A stretch of 64,000 bases of DNA from Hylemonella gracilis (GTDB lineage Bacteria; Pseudomonadota; Gammaproteobacteria; Burkholderiales; Burkholderiaceae_C): positions 1,079,501-1,143,500 of the forward strand of contig NZ_CP031395.1 in the NCBI RefSeq assembly GCF_004328645.1. The letters are read 5' to 3'. The notes under the pieces were generated by a model. That model had not been told where the DNA came from. It did no database searches and saw only the letters and a list, made by a program, of their open reading frames with translations. This document shows positions 10,334 to 18,971 of this stretch, piece by piece. The first letter of the stretch is position 1, and each line of letters begins with the position of its first letter. The translations under genes were made by a program, and so were the position numbers.

Positions 10334-11672
10334 GCTCACCAGCGAGGTGCTGGTGGAACATCAACTGCAGCGCATCGAGCGATTCGATGCCAAGCTGCAC
10401 GCCTTCGTCGATGTCTATGCCGACGAGGCGCGCGAGACCGCGCGCGCGATGGATGGCCTGCGCCGCGCGGGCATCAGTCTCGGCCCCTTGCACGGTGTCA
10501 CCGTGGCGGTGAAAGACCTGTTCGAGATCGACGGCAAGCCGATCACCGGCGGTTCCGTGGCCCAGCCGGCCAGGATCTCGACCAGCACGGCCACCGTGGT
10601 GCAGCGTTTGCGATCTGCGGGAGCCATCGTGATCGGCAAGACCCACACGGTTGAATATGCCTTCGGGGGCTGGGGCACGAACGAAGTCATGGGCACGCCC
10701 TGGAACCCCTGGGATCTGCGCACGCACCGGATTCCGGGCGGCTCCAGCAGCGGGTCCGCGGTGGCTGTTGCCGCGGGCCTGGCCTGCGCGGCCATCGGCA
10801 CCGACACCGGTGGCTCGGTGCGCATCCCCGCGGGCCTGTGCGGGCTGGTGGGACTGAAGACCACGCATGGTTTGATCAGCCGGCATGGCTTGATCGAACT
10901 CTGCCCCAGCCACGACACAGTTGGTCCCCTGGCGCGCACTGCCAGGGATTGCGCTTTGCTGCTGGACGTGATGGCGGGGGCTGACCCGCTGGACGACGTG
11001 TCGCAGGGCGCACCGGTGCGGCAGATTGCACCCGCCCTGAAGGCCCTGCCGCGCGGGGCCCGGCTCTGGGTTTTGCCGGCCGCGGAGCGGGTGGGGGTGG
11101 AGGCCGCCGTTCTGACCGCCTACGACGAAGCCCTGAACGTGTTGCGGGGCATGGGGATACAACTGGTCGAACAGGACCTGCCCCAGTCCTGCGCCGAGTC
11201 CATGCGCATCGCCGGTCAGTTGATGAGCGCCGAAGGCTACGCGCAACTCGGGCCGTTGTTCGAGCGTTCCGAACTGCGCTTCGACCCGAACATCCGGCGC
11301 CGCATTCTGCTGGGGAGTGGCATCAGCGCGCAGCAATACCAGGACCTCTTGCGTTCCCGTGACCGTGCACGCCGTGACATGTTGAACGCCATGGACGGCA
11401 TCGACGCCTGCGTGTTTCCCACCAATGCCATCTCCGCCATTCCGGTGGCCGAGGTGGACGAACTCGCCACGCCCTTGTCGCGTTTCGGGCGCTTCGTCAA
11501 TTTGATGAACCTGTGTGCCCTGGCCGTCCCGGCCGGGATGTCACCCGAGGGCATGCCGATATCCGTCCAATTCATCGGCCGTTCCTGGGACGAACCCAAG
11601 GTGCTGCGCCTGGGTCTGGGGTTCGAGCAAGCCACCGCGTGGCACGGGCTGCGCCCCGCCGGTCTGGATTGA
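10263..11672 (+). CDS. Amidase-signature family hydrolase
   Basis: A 469-residue amidase. The Ser-cisSer-Lys triad is visible: Lys84 in VAVKDLF, a cis-Ser in GGSSSGSA (159-165) and the nucleophile Ser185 in DTGGSVRIPA. The family hydrolyses amides, carbamates or N-acyl bonds, and GatA is a relative. The GatA paralogue role is unlikely because gatB and gatC are absent and the gene sits in a transporter operon. I chose the ATG at 10263, which puts the first helix at residue 12. The start lies inside the tail of the permease frame. It probably releases ammonia or an amine from the imported compound. Confidence 0.9.
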   Translation: MNPVLFNPAFVSIEQAKAAMEAGELTSEVLVEHQLQRIERFDAKLHAFVDVYADEARETARAMDGLRRAGISLGPLHGVTVAVKDLFEIDGKPITGGSVAQPARISTSTATVVQRLRSAGAIVIGKTHTVEYAFGGWGTNEVMGTPWNPWDLRTHRIPGGSSSGSAVAVAAGLACAAIGTDTGGSVRIPAGLCGLVGLKTTHGLISRHGLIELCPSHDTVGPLARTARDCALLLDVMAGADPLDDVSQGAPVRQIAPALKALPRGARLWVLPAAERVGVEAAVLTAYDEALNVLRGMGIQLVEQDLPQSCAESMRIAGQLMSAEGYAQLGPLFERSELRFDPNIRRRILLGSGISAQQYQDLLRSRDRARRDMLNAMDGIDACVFPTNAISAIPVAEVDELATPLSRFGRFVNLMNLCALAVPAGMSPEGMPISVQFIGRSWDEPKVLRLGLGFEQATAWHGLRPAGLD

Positions 11673-11685
11673 GTACGAGGACATC

Positions 11686-12933
11686 ATGAAAGTATGTGTG
11701 ATAGGCGCCGGCATCGTCGGCTGCGCCACGGCCTACCAGCTTGCTTTGCAGGGGTGGGAGGTGCATCTGCTGGACCAGGCCCCGGGAGCGGGACGCGGCA
11801 CCAGCTTCGCGAATGGGGCTCAACTCAGCTACAGCTACGTCGAGCCCCTGGCTTCTCCGGCGACCTTGCGCGGTCTGCCCGCGATGCTCGTGTCTTCCGC
11901 TTCGCCCCTGCGCTTGCGCCTGCGTGCCGATGTCCGTCAGTGGGTGTGGTGCCTGCAGTTCCTGCGGGCTTGCACCGCGCGACAGTCGCGCCTGGGGACA
12001 CGCGAATTGTTGCTGCTCGCTCAACTCAGCCGGGAGACCTTGGACAGCTGGATGGACCGGGAGGACTGGCGGTTTTCGTTCCAACGCAACGGCAAGCTGG
12101 TGCTCTGTCCGGATGCGGAGTCCTTGCGCAGGCAGCAGGCCCAACTGCAGTTTCAATCGACGCTGGGTTGCCGGCAGACGCTGCTGACGCCGCAGGAATG
12201 CGTGGACCGGGAGCCGGCCTTGCGCACATCCATCGATCAGTTCGCGGGTGGCGTCTGGACCGCGGATGAATGTGTGGGTGATCCGCATGCCTTGAGCCTG
12301 GAAATGACAGACAGCTTGCTGCGTCTGGGAGGACAAGTCCATTTCGACACGAAGGTGACGGGGTTCGTCGTCCAAGGCGATCGCGTCGCGGCCGCGGTGA
12401 CACCCGGTGGGGCATTCGCCGCCGATGCGTTCGTGATCGCCAATGGCGTGGAGGCCCCCCGGCTGGCGGCATTGGTCCGGGTCACGTTGCCGATCTATCC
12501 CATCAAAGGCTACAGCATCACTTTGCCCGTGCGTGCCTCGGACAAGGCACCCCGCGTCAGCGTGACCGATCTCGGGCGCAAGACCGTGTTCGCGCCGCTG
12601 GGCGGGCGTCTGCGCGTGGCGGCCAGGGCCGAGTTGGTCGGGCATGACCTGTCCATCCCACCCGGTCGCATCCAGCAAATGATGGACGCCGCACGCCAGA
12701 TGTTTCCCGAGGCCTGCGAGTTCCAGGACCCGCAGTCGTGGGCGGGCTTGCGTCCCGCGACGCCCACCGCCGTGCCCATCATCGGGCAAAGAGGCCCCGC
12801 CAATCTCTACATCAATGCGGGCCATGGGGCGCTGGGTTTCACCTTGGCCGCAGGCAGTGCCTGGGTCCTGGGGCGGCAGATGCTCAGCGATCTGTCTTCA
12901 AACGTTCCCCCAGAAAATCCAGCAGCGCCTTGA
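11686..12933 (+). CDS. FAD-dependent oxidoreductase, D-amino-acid dehydrogenase (DadA) type
   Basis: A 415-residue flavoprotein of the DAO family. It starts with the dinucleotide-binding motif GAGIVGCATAY (residues 7-17) and ends with the FAD contact INAGHGALGFTLAAGSA. SWAGLRPATPTAVPIIG matches DadA proteins, which oxidise D-amino acids to 2-oxo acids at the inner face of the membrane. It follows the amidase by 13 bp, so import, amide cleavage and oxidative deamination may be consecutive. The substrate is not shown by the sequence. The last 50 bp overlap the end of the convergent lysR gene. Confidence 0.9.
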   Translation: MKVCVIGAGIVGCATAYQLALQGWEVHLLDQAPGAGRGTSFANGAQLSYSYVEPLASPATLRGLPAMLVSSASPLRLRLRADVRQWVWCLQFLRACTARQSRLGTRELLLLAQLSRETLDSWMDREDWRFSFQRNGKLVLCPDAESLRRQQAQLQFQSTLGCRQTLLTPQECVDREPALRTSIDQFAGGVWTADECVGDPHALSLEMTDSLLRLGGQVHFDTKVTGFVVQGDRVAAAVTPGGAFAADAFVIANGVEAPRLAALVRVTLPIYPIKGYSITLPVRASDKAPRVSVTDLGRKTVFAPLGGRLRVAARAELVGHDLSIPPGRIQQMMDAARQMFPEACEFQDPQSWAGLRPATPTAVPIIGQRGPANLYINAGHGALGFTLAAGSAWVLGRQMLSDLSSNVPPENPAAP

Positions 12934-13801
12934 GCTTGGGTGTGACGTGGCGCGTGCGCGGGTAGAGCGCCCAGGCGTCGCCGCTGTAGTGGGTCTGAAA
13001 GGTCCAGTCGGGCAAGACCGGGACGATGCGACCCTGGGCCAGGGCCTCCTGCGCCGTGAAATGGGGCAGGCTGCCGATGCCCAGGTGGCTCAGCACGGCG
13101 TCCAGTCGCACACCGGTGTGGTTGGCCGCGTAGCGACCGCGCACCTGCACGGTCGCGCTCTGCTCGCCGCGTCGGAACTTCCAGCGTGCATCGCCCGGTT
13201 CCTCGCCCAGGTAGATGCAGTTGTGCGCTTTCAGGTCCTGCGGCTGCGCGGGCATGCCGTGCGTCGCCAGGTACTCGGGCGTGGCGCAGAGCAGGTGGTC
13301 AATGCGCAGCAGGCGCCGCCCCATCAGCCCGGGCGGCGGCTGGTCGGTGATGCGGATGGCCAGGTCGATCTCTTCGTCGTACAGGTCCATGTAACGGTCC
13401 TCCAGGCGCAACAGCACGTCCACCTGGGGGTAGCGCGCCAGGAAGTCGGGCATGTGCGGGTGCACCAGGGCCCGGCCGATGGCCTTGGGCACGCTGATGC
13501 GCAGTTGCCCGCGCGGTTCCTCGCCTTGGTGGCCCGCGGCTTCGAGCGCGGCCTGTGCCGCGTCCAGCATCTCGCGGCAATGCGTGTAGACCGCCTGACC
13601 GCCATCGCTCAGACGCAGCTTGCGGGTGCTGCGCTGCAGCAGGCGCTGGCCCAGCGCCTGCTCGAGCCGGGCCACGGCGCGGCTGGCCGCCGAGGGCGTG
13701 ACCGCCATCTGGCGGGCCGCTTCCGAGAAGCTGCCGGTCTCGACCACGCGGACGAACACCGCCATTTCATGCAGCAGAAGCTGTGCTTGATTTGTGCTCA
13801 T
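12884..13801 (-). CDS. LysR-family transcriptional regulator
   Basis: A 305-residue LysR protein with the N-terminal winged helix (VRVVETGSFSEAARQMAVTPSAASRAVARLEQ split over residues 16-46) and a co-inducer domain after residue 90. An in-frame TTG at 13810 would add three residues, and the ATG at 13801 is more likely. It is divergent from the PLP dehydratase gene at 14019, the usual layout for a LysR regulator and its target. It overlaps the dadA-like gene by 50 bp at the 3' ends. Confidence 0.9.
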   Translation of the reverse strand: MSTNQAQLLLHEMAVFVRVVETGSFSEAARQMAVTPSAASRAVARLEQALGQRLLQRSTRKLRLSDGGQAVYTHCREMLDAAQAALEAAGHQGEEPRGQLRISVPKAIGRALVHPHMPDFLARYPQVDVLLRLEDRYMDLYDEEIDLAIRITDQPPPGLMGRRLLRIDHLLCATPEYLATHGMPAQPQDLKAHNCIYLGEEPGDARWKFRRGEQSATVQVRGRYAANHTGVRLDAVLSHLGIGSLPHFTAQEALAQGRIVPVLPDWTFQTHYSGDAWALYPRTRHVTPKLKALLDFLGERLKTDR

Positions 13802-13890
13802 GGAGAACAAATGATTTGAAATTTGAGTGGATTATCGCTTCGCACGAATGCTTTTAGACTGCCTGCATCGCGCTCTGAATCGACGTATCC

Positions 13891-14026
13891 CATGCCACTG
13901 AACCGCTTTTTCCCCCTGCGTTCCGCCCACGTCCCGGAATGGCTGAACCTGGCCCTGATCCGCTGGCCCGGCCAAGCTCCTGCAGAGCTGGAAGTGGGTC
14001 GCCAAGACAATGTGAACCATGACTGA
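13891..14026 (+). CDS. Possible short ORF overlapping the PLP-dehydratase start
   Basis: An ATG at 13891 opens a 44-codon frame whose stop overlaps the dehydratase ATG by 8 bp. There is no domain and only a poor ribosome site. It could serve as a coupling or leader ORF, because the dehydratase itself has no visible Shine-Dalgarno sequence, or it may be chance. Low confidence. Confidence 0.2.
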
Positions 14027-14942
14027 ACCGCTGCATCTCCATTCCCCGCTGCTGCGGGCTGCGCCAGGCCTGTTCTCGCATCCCGAGGTGTGGCTCAAGA
14101 TGGATGCGCTGCAGCCCAGCGGCAGCTTCAAGCTGCGCGGGGTGGGCCTGCTGGTGCAGCGCGCCGCGGACGACGGGGCCACTGCCATCGTCTGCGCCTC
14201 GGGCGGCAATGCGGGCTTCGCGGCGGCCTGGGCAGCCCAGGCGCTGGGCCTGCAGGCCACCATCGTGCTGCCGCTGAGCAGCAGCGCGGCCGTGGCCGAG
14301 AAGATCGCCGCGCGCGGCGCCGAGGTGCTGCGTCATGGCGCGGTCTGGGATGAGGCGCATGCGTATGCCGTGGGGCTCGCGCAACAGCGCGGCGCGGCTT
14401 ATGTCCATCCGTTCGACCACCCGCTCTTGTGGCAGGGCCATGCCAGCTTGATCGACGAAGTGGTGGCCGAGGGCCTGGACTTCGATGCGGTGATCACGGC
14501 GGTGGGCGGCGGCGGCCTGCTGTGCGGAATCGTTCAGGGCCTGCACCGCAATGGCCTGGGCCATGTGCCGGTGATCGCGGTCGAAACCCTGGGTGCCGAT
14601 AGCCTGAGTCAGAGCATCAAGGCGGGCGTCGCGGTCACTTTGCCGGCCATCCGCTCCATCGCAACATCGCTGGGCGCCCGCCGCGTCGCCGACGAAGCAT
14701 TGCGGCTGGCGCAAACCCACCCAACCCTCAGTCTGACCGTCAGCGATGACCAAGCCATGGCAGCCTGCATCCGTTTTGCCGATGGCATGCGTGTGCTGGT
14801 AGAGCCGGCTTGCGGCGCCGCGCTGGCGGCGGTGGATGCCTACCCTGAAATCCTGTCCCGCTTCAAGAGGCCCTTGGTGGAAGTCTGCGGGGGCATGGCC
14901 GTCAGCCTCGCGACGCTGGGCGCATGGTCCGCCCAGTCCTGA
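14019..14942 (+). CDS. PLP-dependent serine/threonine dehydratase-like enzyme
   Basis: A 307-residue fold-type II PLP enzyme. The Schiff-base lysine lies in SGSFKLRG (Lys38), the phosphate/substrate loop in ASGGNAG (residues 65-71), and the PLP phosphate-binding glycine loop in AVGGGGLLCG. At this length it lacks the C-terminal regulatory domain of IlvA, so it resembles catabolic Ser/Thr dehydratases (SDH/TdcB) or serine racemase relatives. The divergent LysR gene is the likely regulator. The exact substrate is not resolved. Confidence 0.87.
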   Translation: MTEPLHLHSPLLRAAPGLFSHPEVWLKMDALQPSGSFKLRGVGLLVQRAADDGATAIVCASGGNAGFAAAWAAQALGLQATIVLPLSSSAAVAEKIAARGAEVLRHGAVWDEAHAYAVGLAQQRGAAYVHPFDHPLLWQGHASLIDEVVAEGLDFDAVITAVGGGGLLCGIVQGLHRNGLGHVPVIAVETLGADSLSQSIKAGVAVTLPAIRSIATSLGARRVADEALRLAQTHPTLSLTVSDDQAMAACIRFADGMRVLVEPACGAALAAVDAYPEILSRFKRPLVEVCGGMAVSLATLGAWSAQS

Positions 14943-15003
14943 GTCGTCCACGGCACGCCTCCTGAACCACAAGCGCTGAGCCGCTTTGCGCGGCGCGTGG
15001 CGT

Positions 15004-15468
15004 TCAGGTTTTGCGGGAGCGGGGTTTGTCGGTCTGGGATCGGGTCCGGGGGGTGGCGGGACCGACGTCGTCTCGTGATGATGTGCCGCGCTTGCGTGAC
15101 GCGGTGGACCGGACAGGTCGGGGGGATTTGGCTGGCTTGCGTGCCGCGAGCGCGGCCGCCATCGCCAGTCGCGCCCAGGGTGTCATCAGCGCGGGCGACT
15201 CGAGCGCTTCGGCGGGTGGCGTCCAGTAGCTCATCACGACCGTGGGTTTGTGTTTCGAACCTGCGTAGACAAAAGGCTGGCCGCCGGCGTCGGCAAAGGC
15301 CTGTCGCGTGGCCTCATGGGTCTTGAGATAGAGCCGACCGTCCGCGATGAGGGCGATGAACAGCTCGTCCACGTACAGGCCTTGTCCTCCGAACATGCGC
15401 CTGGCCCGCGCCTTGCCCAGTGGTGCAAACAATTCGAGACAGTGTTCGGCGAGTGCTTCGTGGGCCAT
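15004..15468 (-). CDS. TfoX N-terminal-domain protein
   Basis: A 154-residue protein. Residues 5-105 match the TfoX/Sxy N-terminal domain (ARRMFGGQGLYVDELFIALI, YLKTHEATRQAF, VMSYWTPPAE). The last 45 residues are a Lys/Arg/Ser/Thr/Pro-rich basic tail. TfoX proteins affect competence gene control in gamma-proteobacteria. Single-domain members like this one have no settled role. The gene stands alone. Confidence 0.82.
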   Translation of the reverse strand: MAHEALAEHCLELFAPLGKARARRMFGGQGLYVDELFIALIADGRLYLKTHEATRQAFADAGGQPFVYAGSKHKPTVVMSYWTPPAEALESPALMTPWARLAMAAALAARKPAKSPRPVRSTASRKRGTSSRDDVGPATPRTRSQTDKPRSRKT

Positions 15469-15557
15469 GGTGTCAGGCAGGTGAGGCGGGCAGGTTCAGA
15501 AGGACCGAGGTTCGGGGCCGACCTGCTTGACGCGGGGGGGCGCGAGAATCACGCGTC

Positions 15558-15884
15558 ATGATCCAACGCATCATTCTGATCGAGCCCGAGGCACCCGCCA
15601 AGCCTGCCCTGGGCGAGCCCTGCAATGGCTGCGGCCTGTGCTGCCTGCACGCGCCCTGTCCGTTGGGTGTGCTGGTGACGCGACGCTGGCGCGGCGCTTG
15701 CGCCGCCCTGCGCTGGGACGCGGCGCAGCGGCGTTACCAATGTGGTCTGCTGGCCCCGGCGCGTCCTCGCGGGCCGCGTTGGTGGCGCATCGTGAAACAG
15801 GCTTGGCTGCGTCGTTGGATCGCTGCCGGCCAGGGCTGTGACGCTGACGTGGTGGCGCAAAACATTCCTGACGGAAGGGATTGA
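15558..15884 (+). CDS. YkgJ-type cysteine-cluster protein
   Basis: A 108-residue protein with CNGCGLCC near residue 23, further cysteines at HAPC, GAC and YQC, and a basic, Trp-rich C-terminal half. The Cys pattern resembles the YkgJ/UPF0153 zinc- or iron-binding family, which has no assigned reaction. It is short for the family. Composition matches the neighbours. Confidence 0.7.
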   Translation: MIQRIILIEPEAPAKPALGEPCNGCGLCCLHAPCPLGVLVTRRWRGACAALRWDAAQRRYQCGLLAPARPRGPRWWRIVKQAWLRRWIAAGQGCDADVVAQNIPDGRD

Positions 15885-15937
15885 AACCCAGGTTTGGTGC
15901 ATTGCCCGATAGCCGTTAAAACAGTGGGTTACTAAAA

Positions 15938-15985
15938 ATGAATCCAACGACTGCGCAAGGAGGTGCCGACATTGACCTGGATTGA
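15938..15985 (+). other. 15-codon leader ORF over the MscS ribosome site (possible)
   Basis: An ATG at 15938 opens a 15-codon frame that runs across the AAGGAGG of the channel gene and ends at 15985, past its start. Translation of this ORF would cover the ribosome site of the channel. There is no ribosome site for the short ORF itself, so it may be chance. Confidence 0.2.
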
Positions 15986-17054
15986 AAACCTGCTGACTCC
16001 CGTTTCTTCCACCTGGGGTGGTGTGCTGGTGGTGCTGCTGCTGGCGGTCGCGCTCAGCGTGCTGACGTTTTACGCGGGGCGGCGCCTGATCATGCGCGTG
16101 ACCACGCCCGAATCCATGCTGCGTCACGTGCTGATGTCCGTGCTGGGGCCCGCGCGCTGGGCCGTGCCCGTGGCCGTGGGCGTGCTGGTGTTGCAGGCCG
16201 CGCCCGAGAGCCTGCCCTGGATGGACGGGGCGCGTCACGTCACGGGTCTGCTGTTGATCGGCCTGTGCACCTCGCTGAGCATGCGCGCGCTCACGGGTTT
16301 CGCCAACGGCGTGCTGGCCCGGTATCCAGTGGATGTGGTGGAGAACCTGGAAGCAAGGCGGGTCCACACGCAGGCGCGGGTGTTGTCGCGTCTGGCCCAG
16401 GTGGTGGTTTTCCTGGCCGGCCTCGCCTTCATGCTGATGACCTTTCCCGGCGCGCGCCAGGTCGGCACCAGCCTGCTGGCTTCCGCCGGTGTCCTCGGTC
16501 TGGTGGTCGGTATTGCGGCGCGGCCGGTGTTCAGCAATTTGATCGCGGGCCTGCAGATCGCGCTGACCCAGCCCATCCGCATCGACGACGTGCTGATCGT
16601 GCGCGGGGAGTGGGGGCGTGTCGAGGAGATCACGGGCACCTACGTCGTGTTCCGCGTCTGGGACGACCGGCGGCTGGTGATTCCTCTGCAGTGGTTCATC
16701 GACAACCCCTTCGAGAACTGGACACGCACCGGCACGGCCTTGCTGGGCACGGTGTTCCTGTGGGTGGATTTCGCCCTGCCGCTGGCGCCGCTACGCGCCG
16801 AGCTGGAGCGGGTGGTCAAGACCATTCCTGAATGGGATGGGCGCCTGGCCTTGCTGCACGTGACCGACACCAACGACCGTGCCATGCAAGTGCGCGCGCT
16901 GGTGACCGCGCAGGATGCGGCGCGCATGTTCGAGCTGCGTTGCAAGGTACGCGAGGCGCTGATCGATTTCATCCAGAGCCAGTACCCGGGACGTCTGCCC
17001 CGGTTGCGGGTGGATGATCTGCGATGGGACGACAAGCTGCCCTTGGCCGCTTGA
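15972..17054 (+). CDS. MscS-family mechanosensitive ion channel
   Basis: A 360-residue inner-membrane protein. Four or five hydrophobic segments lie in residues 10-180, followed by the MscS beta domain (ARPVFSNLIAGLQIALTQPIRIDDVLIV, shown in part by PIRIDDVLIVRGEWGRVEEI). Such channels release solutes under hypo-osmotic stress. Start choice: AAGGAGG (15957-15963) is 8 nt before a TTG at 15972, an ideal spacing. The in-frame GTG at 15963 overlaps the ribosome site itself and is less likely. Confidence 0.9.
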   Translation: MTWIENLLTPVSSTWGGVLVVLLLAVALSVLTFYAGRRLIMRVTTPESMLRHVLMSVLGPARWAVPVAVGVLVLQAAPESLPWMDGARHVTGLLLIGLCTSLSMRALTGFANGVLARYPVDVVENLEARRVHTQARVLSRLAQVVVFLAGLAFMLMTFPGARQVGTSLLASAGVLGLVVGIAARPVFSNLIAGLQIALTQPIRIDDVLIVRGEWGRVEEITGTYVVFRVWDDRRLVIPLQWFIDNPFENWTRTGTALLGTVFLWVDFALPLAPLRAELERVVKTIPEWDGRLALLHVTDTNDRAMQVRALVTAQDAARMFELRCKVREALIDFIQSQYPGRLPRLRVDDLRWDDKLPLAA

Positions 17055-17125
17055 TCCGCTGAGACCGACCGGGCCGACAGGCCCTGTGGCACAGCGGGGG
17101 TGCGACTCACACGCGCGGCACAGGC

Positions 17126-17926
17126 TTAAGGCCGGTTTTGCAGCAGCGCCCGTGCAAGTTCCGTGAAGCCCGCGCCGCGTTCGCTTGCCGTCAGATAACG
17201 CGGTCGATGCGTCAGCTCGGGCAGGAAGCGCGCGATGTTGGCCACGCCCACGCTGTGTCGAAACCGCTGGAACATGAGCTGGTCGTTCGTCGAGTCGCCG
17301 ATGTAGACCCACTGGTCGAGTTCTTCGCCGAGTTCCCGACCCAACAGTTCACGCACGATCCAGCGCGCGCCATTCCATTTGTCGTGTGCGCCGATCCAAC
17401 CGTTGATGTGGATGCTGCTGACCGTGGCGTTCAGTCCCTCGGCCTGCATGATGCGCACCGCGTGGGCGACGGCCTCGGGTGGCAACTGGGTGAATTCGCT
17501 GTGGTCGATGGCGATGTCGGTCTCGCGGCCCGGGCTGTCCTGGGCCAGCGTGGCGCCCGGCACTTCGCGCAACACGCGTTGCGCCACCTCTTGCAGGCGC
17601 GCGTGGTTGCGGCGGCGCGTGGCTTCGTCCTGCTGGTAGATCTTGCGTCTTCCACCGTCGACCCAGGCGACCGAGCCGTTTTCCGCCACGAGGGCCTGCA
17701 CCGGCCAGCTGCGCGCATGCGGCGCGCTCCAGCCGATGGGGCGACCCGTGACCGGGATCACCGCGATGCCGGCCTCGCGCAAGGCATCCAGCGATTGCCG
17801 CGCGTCGGGCGTGATCGCGCCCTCGGTGGTCAAGGTGTCGTCGATGTCGGTCAGCACGCCGGTGATGCGGTGGCGTTCTTCGGCGGGCCAGGTGGGGAGG
17901 GCGAGCAGCGTGGGTGAGGCGGACAT
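17126..17926 (-). CDS. HAD-superfamily hydrolase, subfamily IIB
   Basis: A 266-residue cytoplasmic phosphatase. Motif I is DIDDTLT (Asp27, Asp29), motif II is PVTGRP and motif IV is IGDSTND, with a C2-type cap between them (sugar-phosphate phosphatase, Cof-like group). The substrate is probably a phosphorylated sugar or polyol, but the sequence does not decide it. It is transcribed away from the alpha/beta hydrolase, with 61 bp between the starts. Confidence 0.87.
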   Translation of the reverse strand: MSASPTLLALPTWPAEERHRITGVLTDIDDTLTTEGAITPDARQSLDALREAGIAVIPVTGRPIGWSAPHARSWPVQALVAENGSVAWVDGGRRKIYQQDEATRRRNHARLQEVAQRVLREVPGATLAQDSPGRETDIAIDHSEFTQLPPEAVAHAVRIMQAEGLNATVSSIHINGWIGAHDKWNGARWIVRELLGRELGEELDQWVYIGDSTNDQLMFQRFRHSVGVANIARFLPELTHRPRYLTASERGAGFTELARALLQNRP

Positions 17927-17987
17927 GGGGATTCAGGGAGAATGCGCGGCAACATTATCCGGGGCCGCCGAGCGGCGAGCGAGCGCG

Positions 17988-18875
17988 ATGGAAGAAATAC
18001 ACGGCGTGGCGCATGAGGTACGGCACGAGGGGCTGCACCTGCATGTCTGGGAGAAATTCACGGGTCGCCCCCAAGGCAAGCCCGTCCTGGTGCTGGCCCA
18101 TGGTTCGGCGACGGGAGGGCGAGAGAGCTTTGACCTGCAGGTGCCGGGTCAGTCCAGCTACAGCGCCATGGACTTTCTGGCACGGCAAGGTTTCGACGTG
18201 TTCGCGTTCGACGTGCGCGGCTTCGGCCGCTCCACCCGGCCCGAGGATTTCCTGACGACCGAACAGGCCGCGAGCGATCTCAATGCGGTGGTGGATGACG
18301 TGCTGGCCCTGCGCGGTACGTCCCAGGTGCGGCAAGTGCATCTGCTGGCCTGGTCCTGGGGCACGCAGTACGGCGGACAGTTCGTGATGGCGCACCCGGA
18401 GAAAGTGGCGCGTTACGCCAGCTACGCCCAGATGCACGCCGACAGCCCGGACCTGAAGACTCGCCGACCGCGCCTGGCCGTGTTCCAGCGCAACCCCTAC
18501 ATCCGCATCACCGAGCAGGGCTGGAAGCTGCGTTTCCATTCGCTCACGCCCGAAGCGGTGAACGACCCGGTGGTAATGGACGCGTTTGCCCGCGCTGCCG
18601 TGGCGGCCGAGGAGAAGTCACCCACCGGCCCGCAGATCGACGTGCTCACCCGCCTGCCCCTGGTGGACCCGCATCGCATCACGGTGCCCACGCTGATGGT
18701 TCATGGCCAGTACGACGATGTGGCTGACACCGAGGGTCTGCTGCCCTTCTTCGCGGCTCTGCCCAACCCGGACAAGCAGTACGTCGTCATCCCCGACGGT
18801 GGGCACATGCTGCACCTGCAGCGTGGTCACAGGCGCTTGCAGCAAGCATTGGCGGCTTGGTTTTCGGCGTTCTGA
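17988..18875 (+). CDS. Alpha/beta-fold hydrolase
   Basis: A 295-residue hydrolase. It has the oxyanion HGSATGG segment, the nucleophile elbow AWSWG (Ser123, with Ala for the usual first Gly), the acid-loop VHGQYDDVAD and the catalytic His in DGGHMLH. No signal peptide is seen, so it is probably cytoplasmic. The frame extends far upstream but the ATG at 17988 gives the family N-terminus. The reaction (ester, lactone or haloalkane) cannot be told. Confidence 0.87.
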   Translation: MEEIHGVAHEVRHEGLHLHVWEKFTGRPQGKPVLVLAHGSATGGRESFDLQVPGQSSYSAMDFLARQGFDVFAFDVRGFGRSTRPEDFLTTEQAASDLNAVVDDVLALRGTSQVRQVHLLAWSWGTQYGGQFVMAHPEKVARYASYAQMHADSPDLKTRRPRLAVFQRNPYIRITEQGWKLRFHSLTPEAVNDPVVMDAFARAAVAAEEKSPTGPQIDVLTRLPLVDPHRITVPTLMVHGQYDDVADTEGLLPFFAALPNPDKQYVVIPDGGHMLHLQRGHRRLQQALAAWFSAF

Positions 18876-18923
18876 ACGACTCCGTTAGTCCGTCTCATGC
18901 ACGGATCCGTGTGGAGGCCCCAA

Positions 18924-18954
18924 ATAAAAAGGCCCCGGCGGTAGCCGAGGCCTT
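18924..18954 (-). terminator. Rho-independent terminator of the DUF4148 gene
   Basis: Read on the minus strand, arms AAGGCCTCGGC and GCCGGGGCCTT close a TACC loop with one mismatch and are followed by a TTTTA tract. It lies 18 bp after the stop of the DUF4148 gene. Confidence 0.82.
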
Positions 18955-18971
18955 CAGGGGGCAACGGAGGT

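Noticed and set aside
10263..11672. GatA subunit of the tRNA amidotransferase
   Set aside because: The amidase triad fits, but gatB and gatC are absent and the gene lies in a transporter operon.
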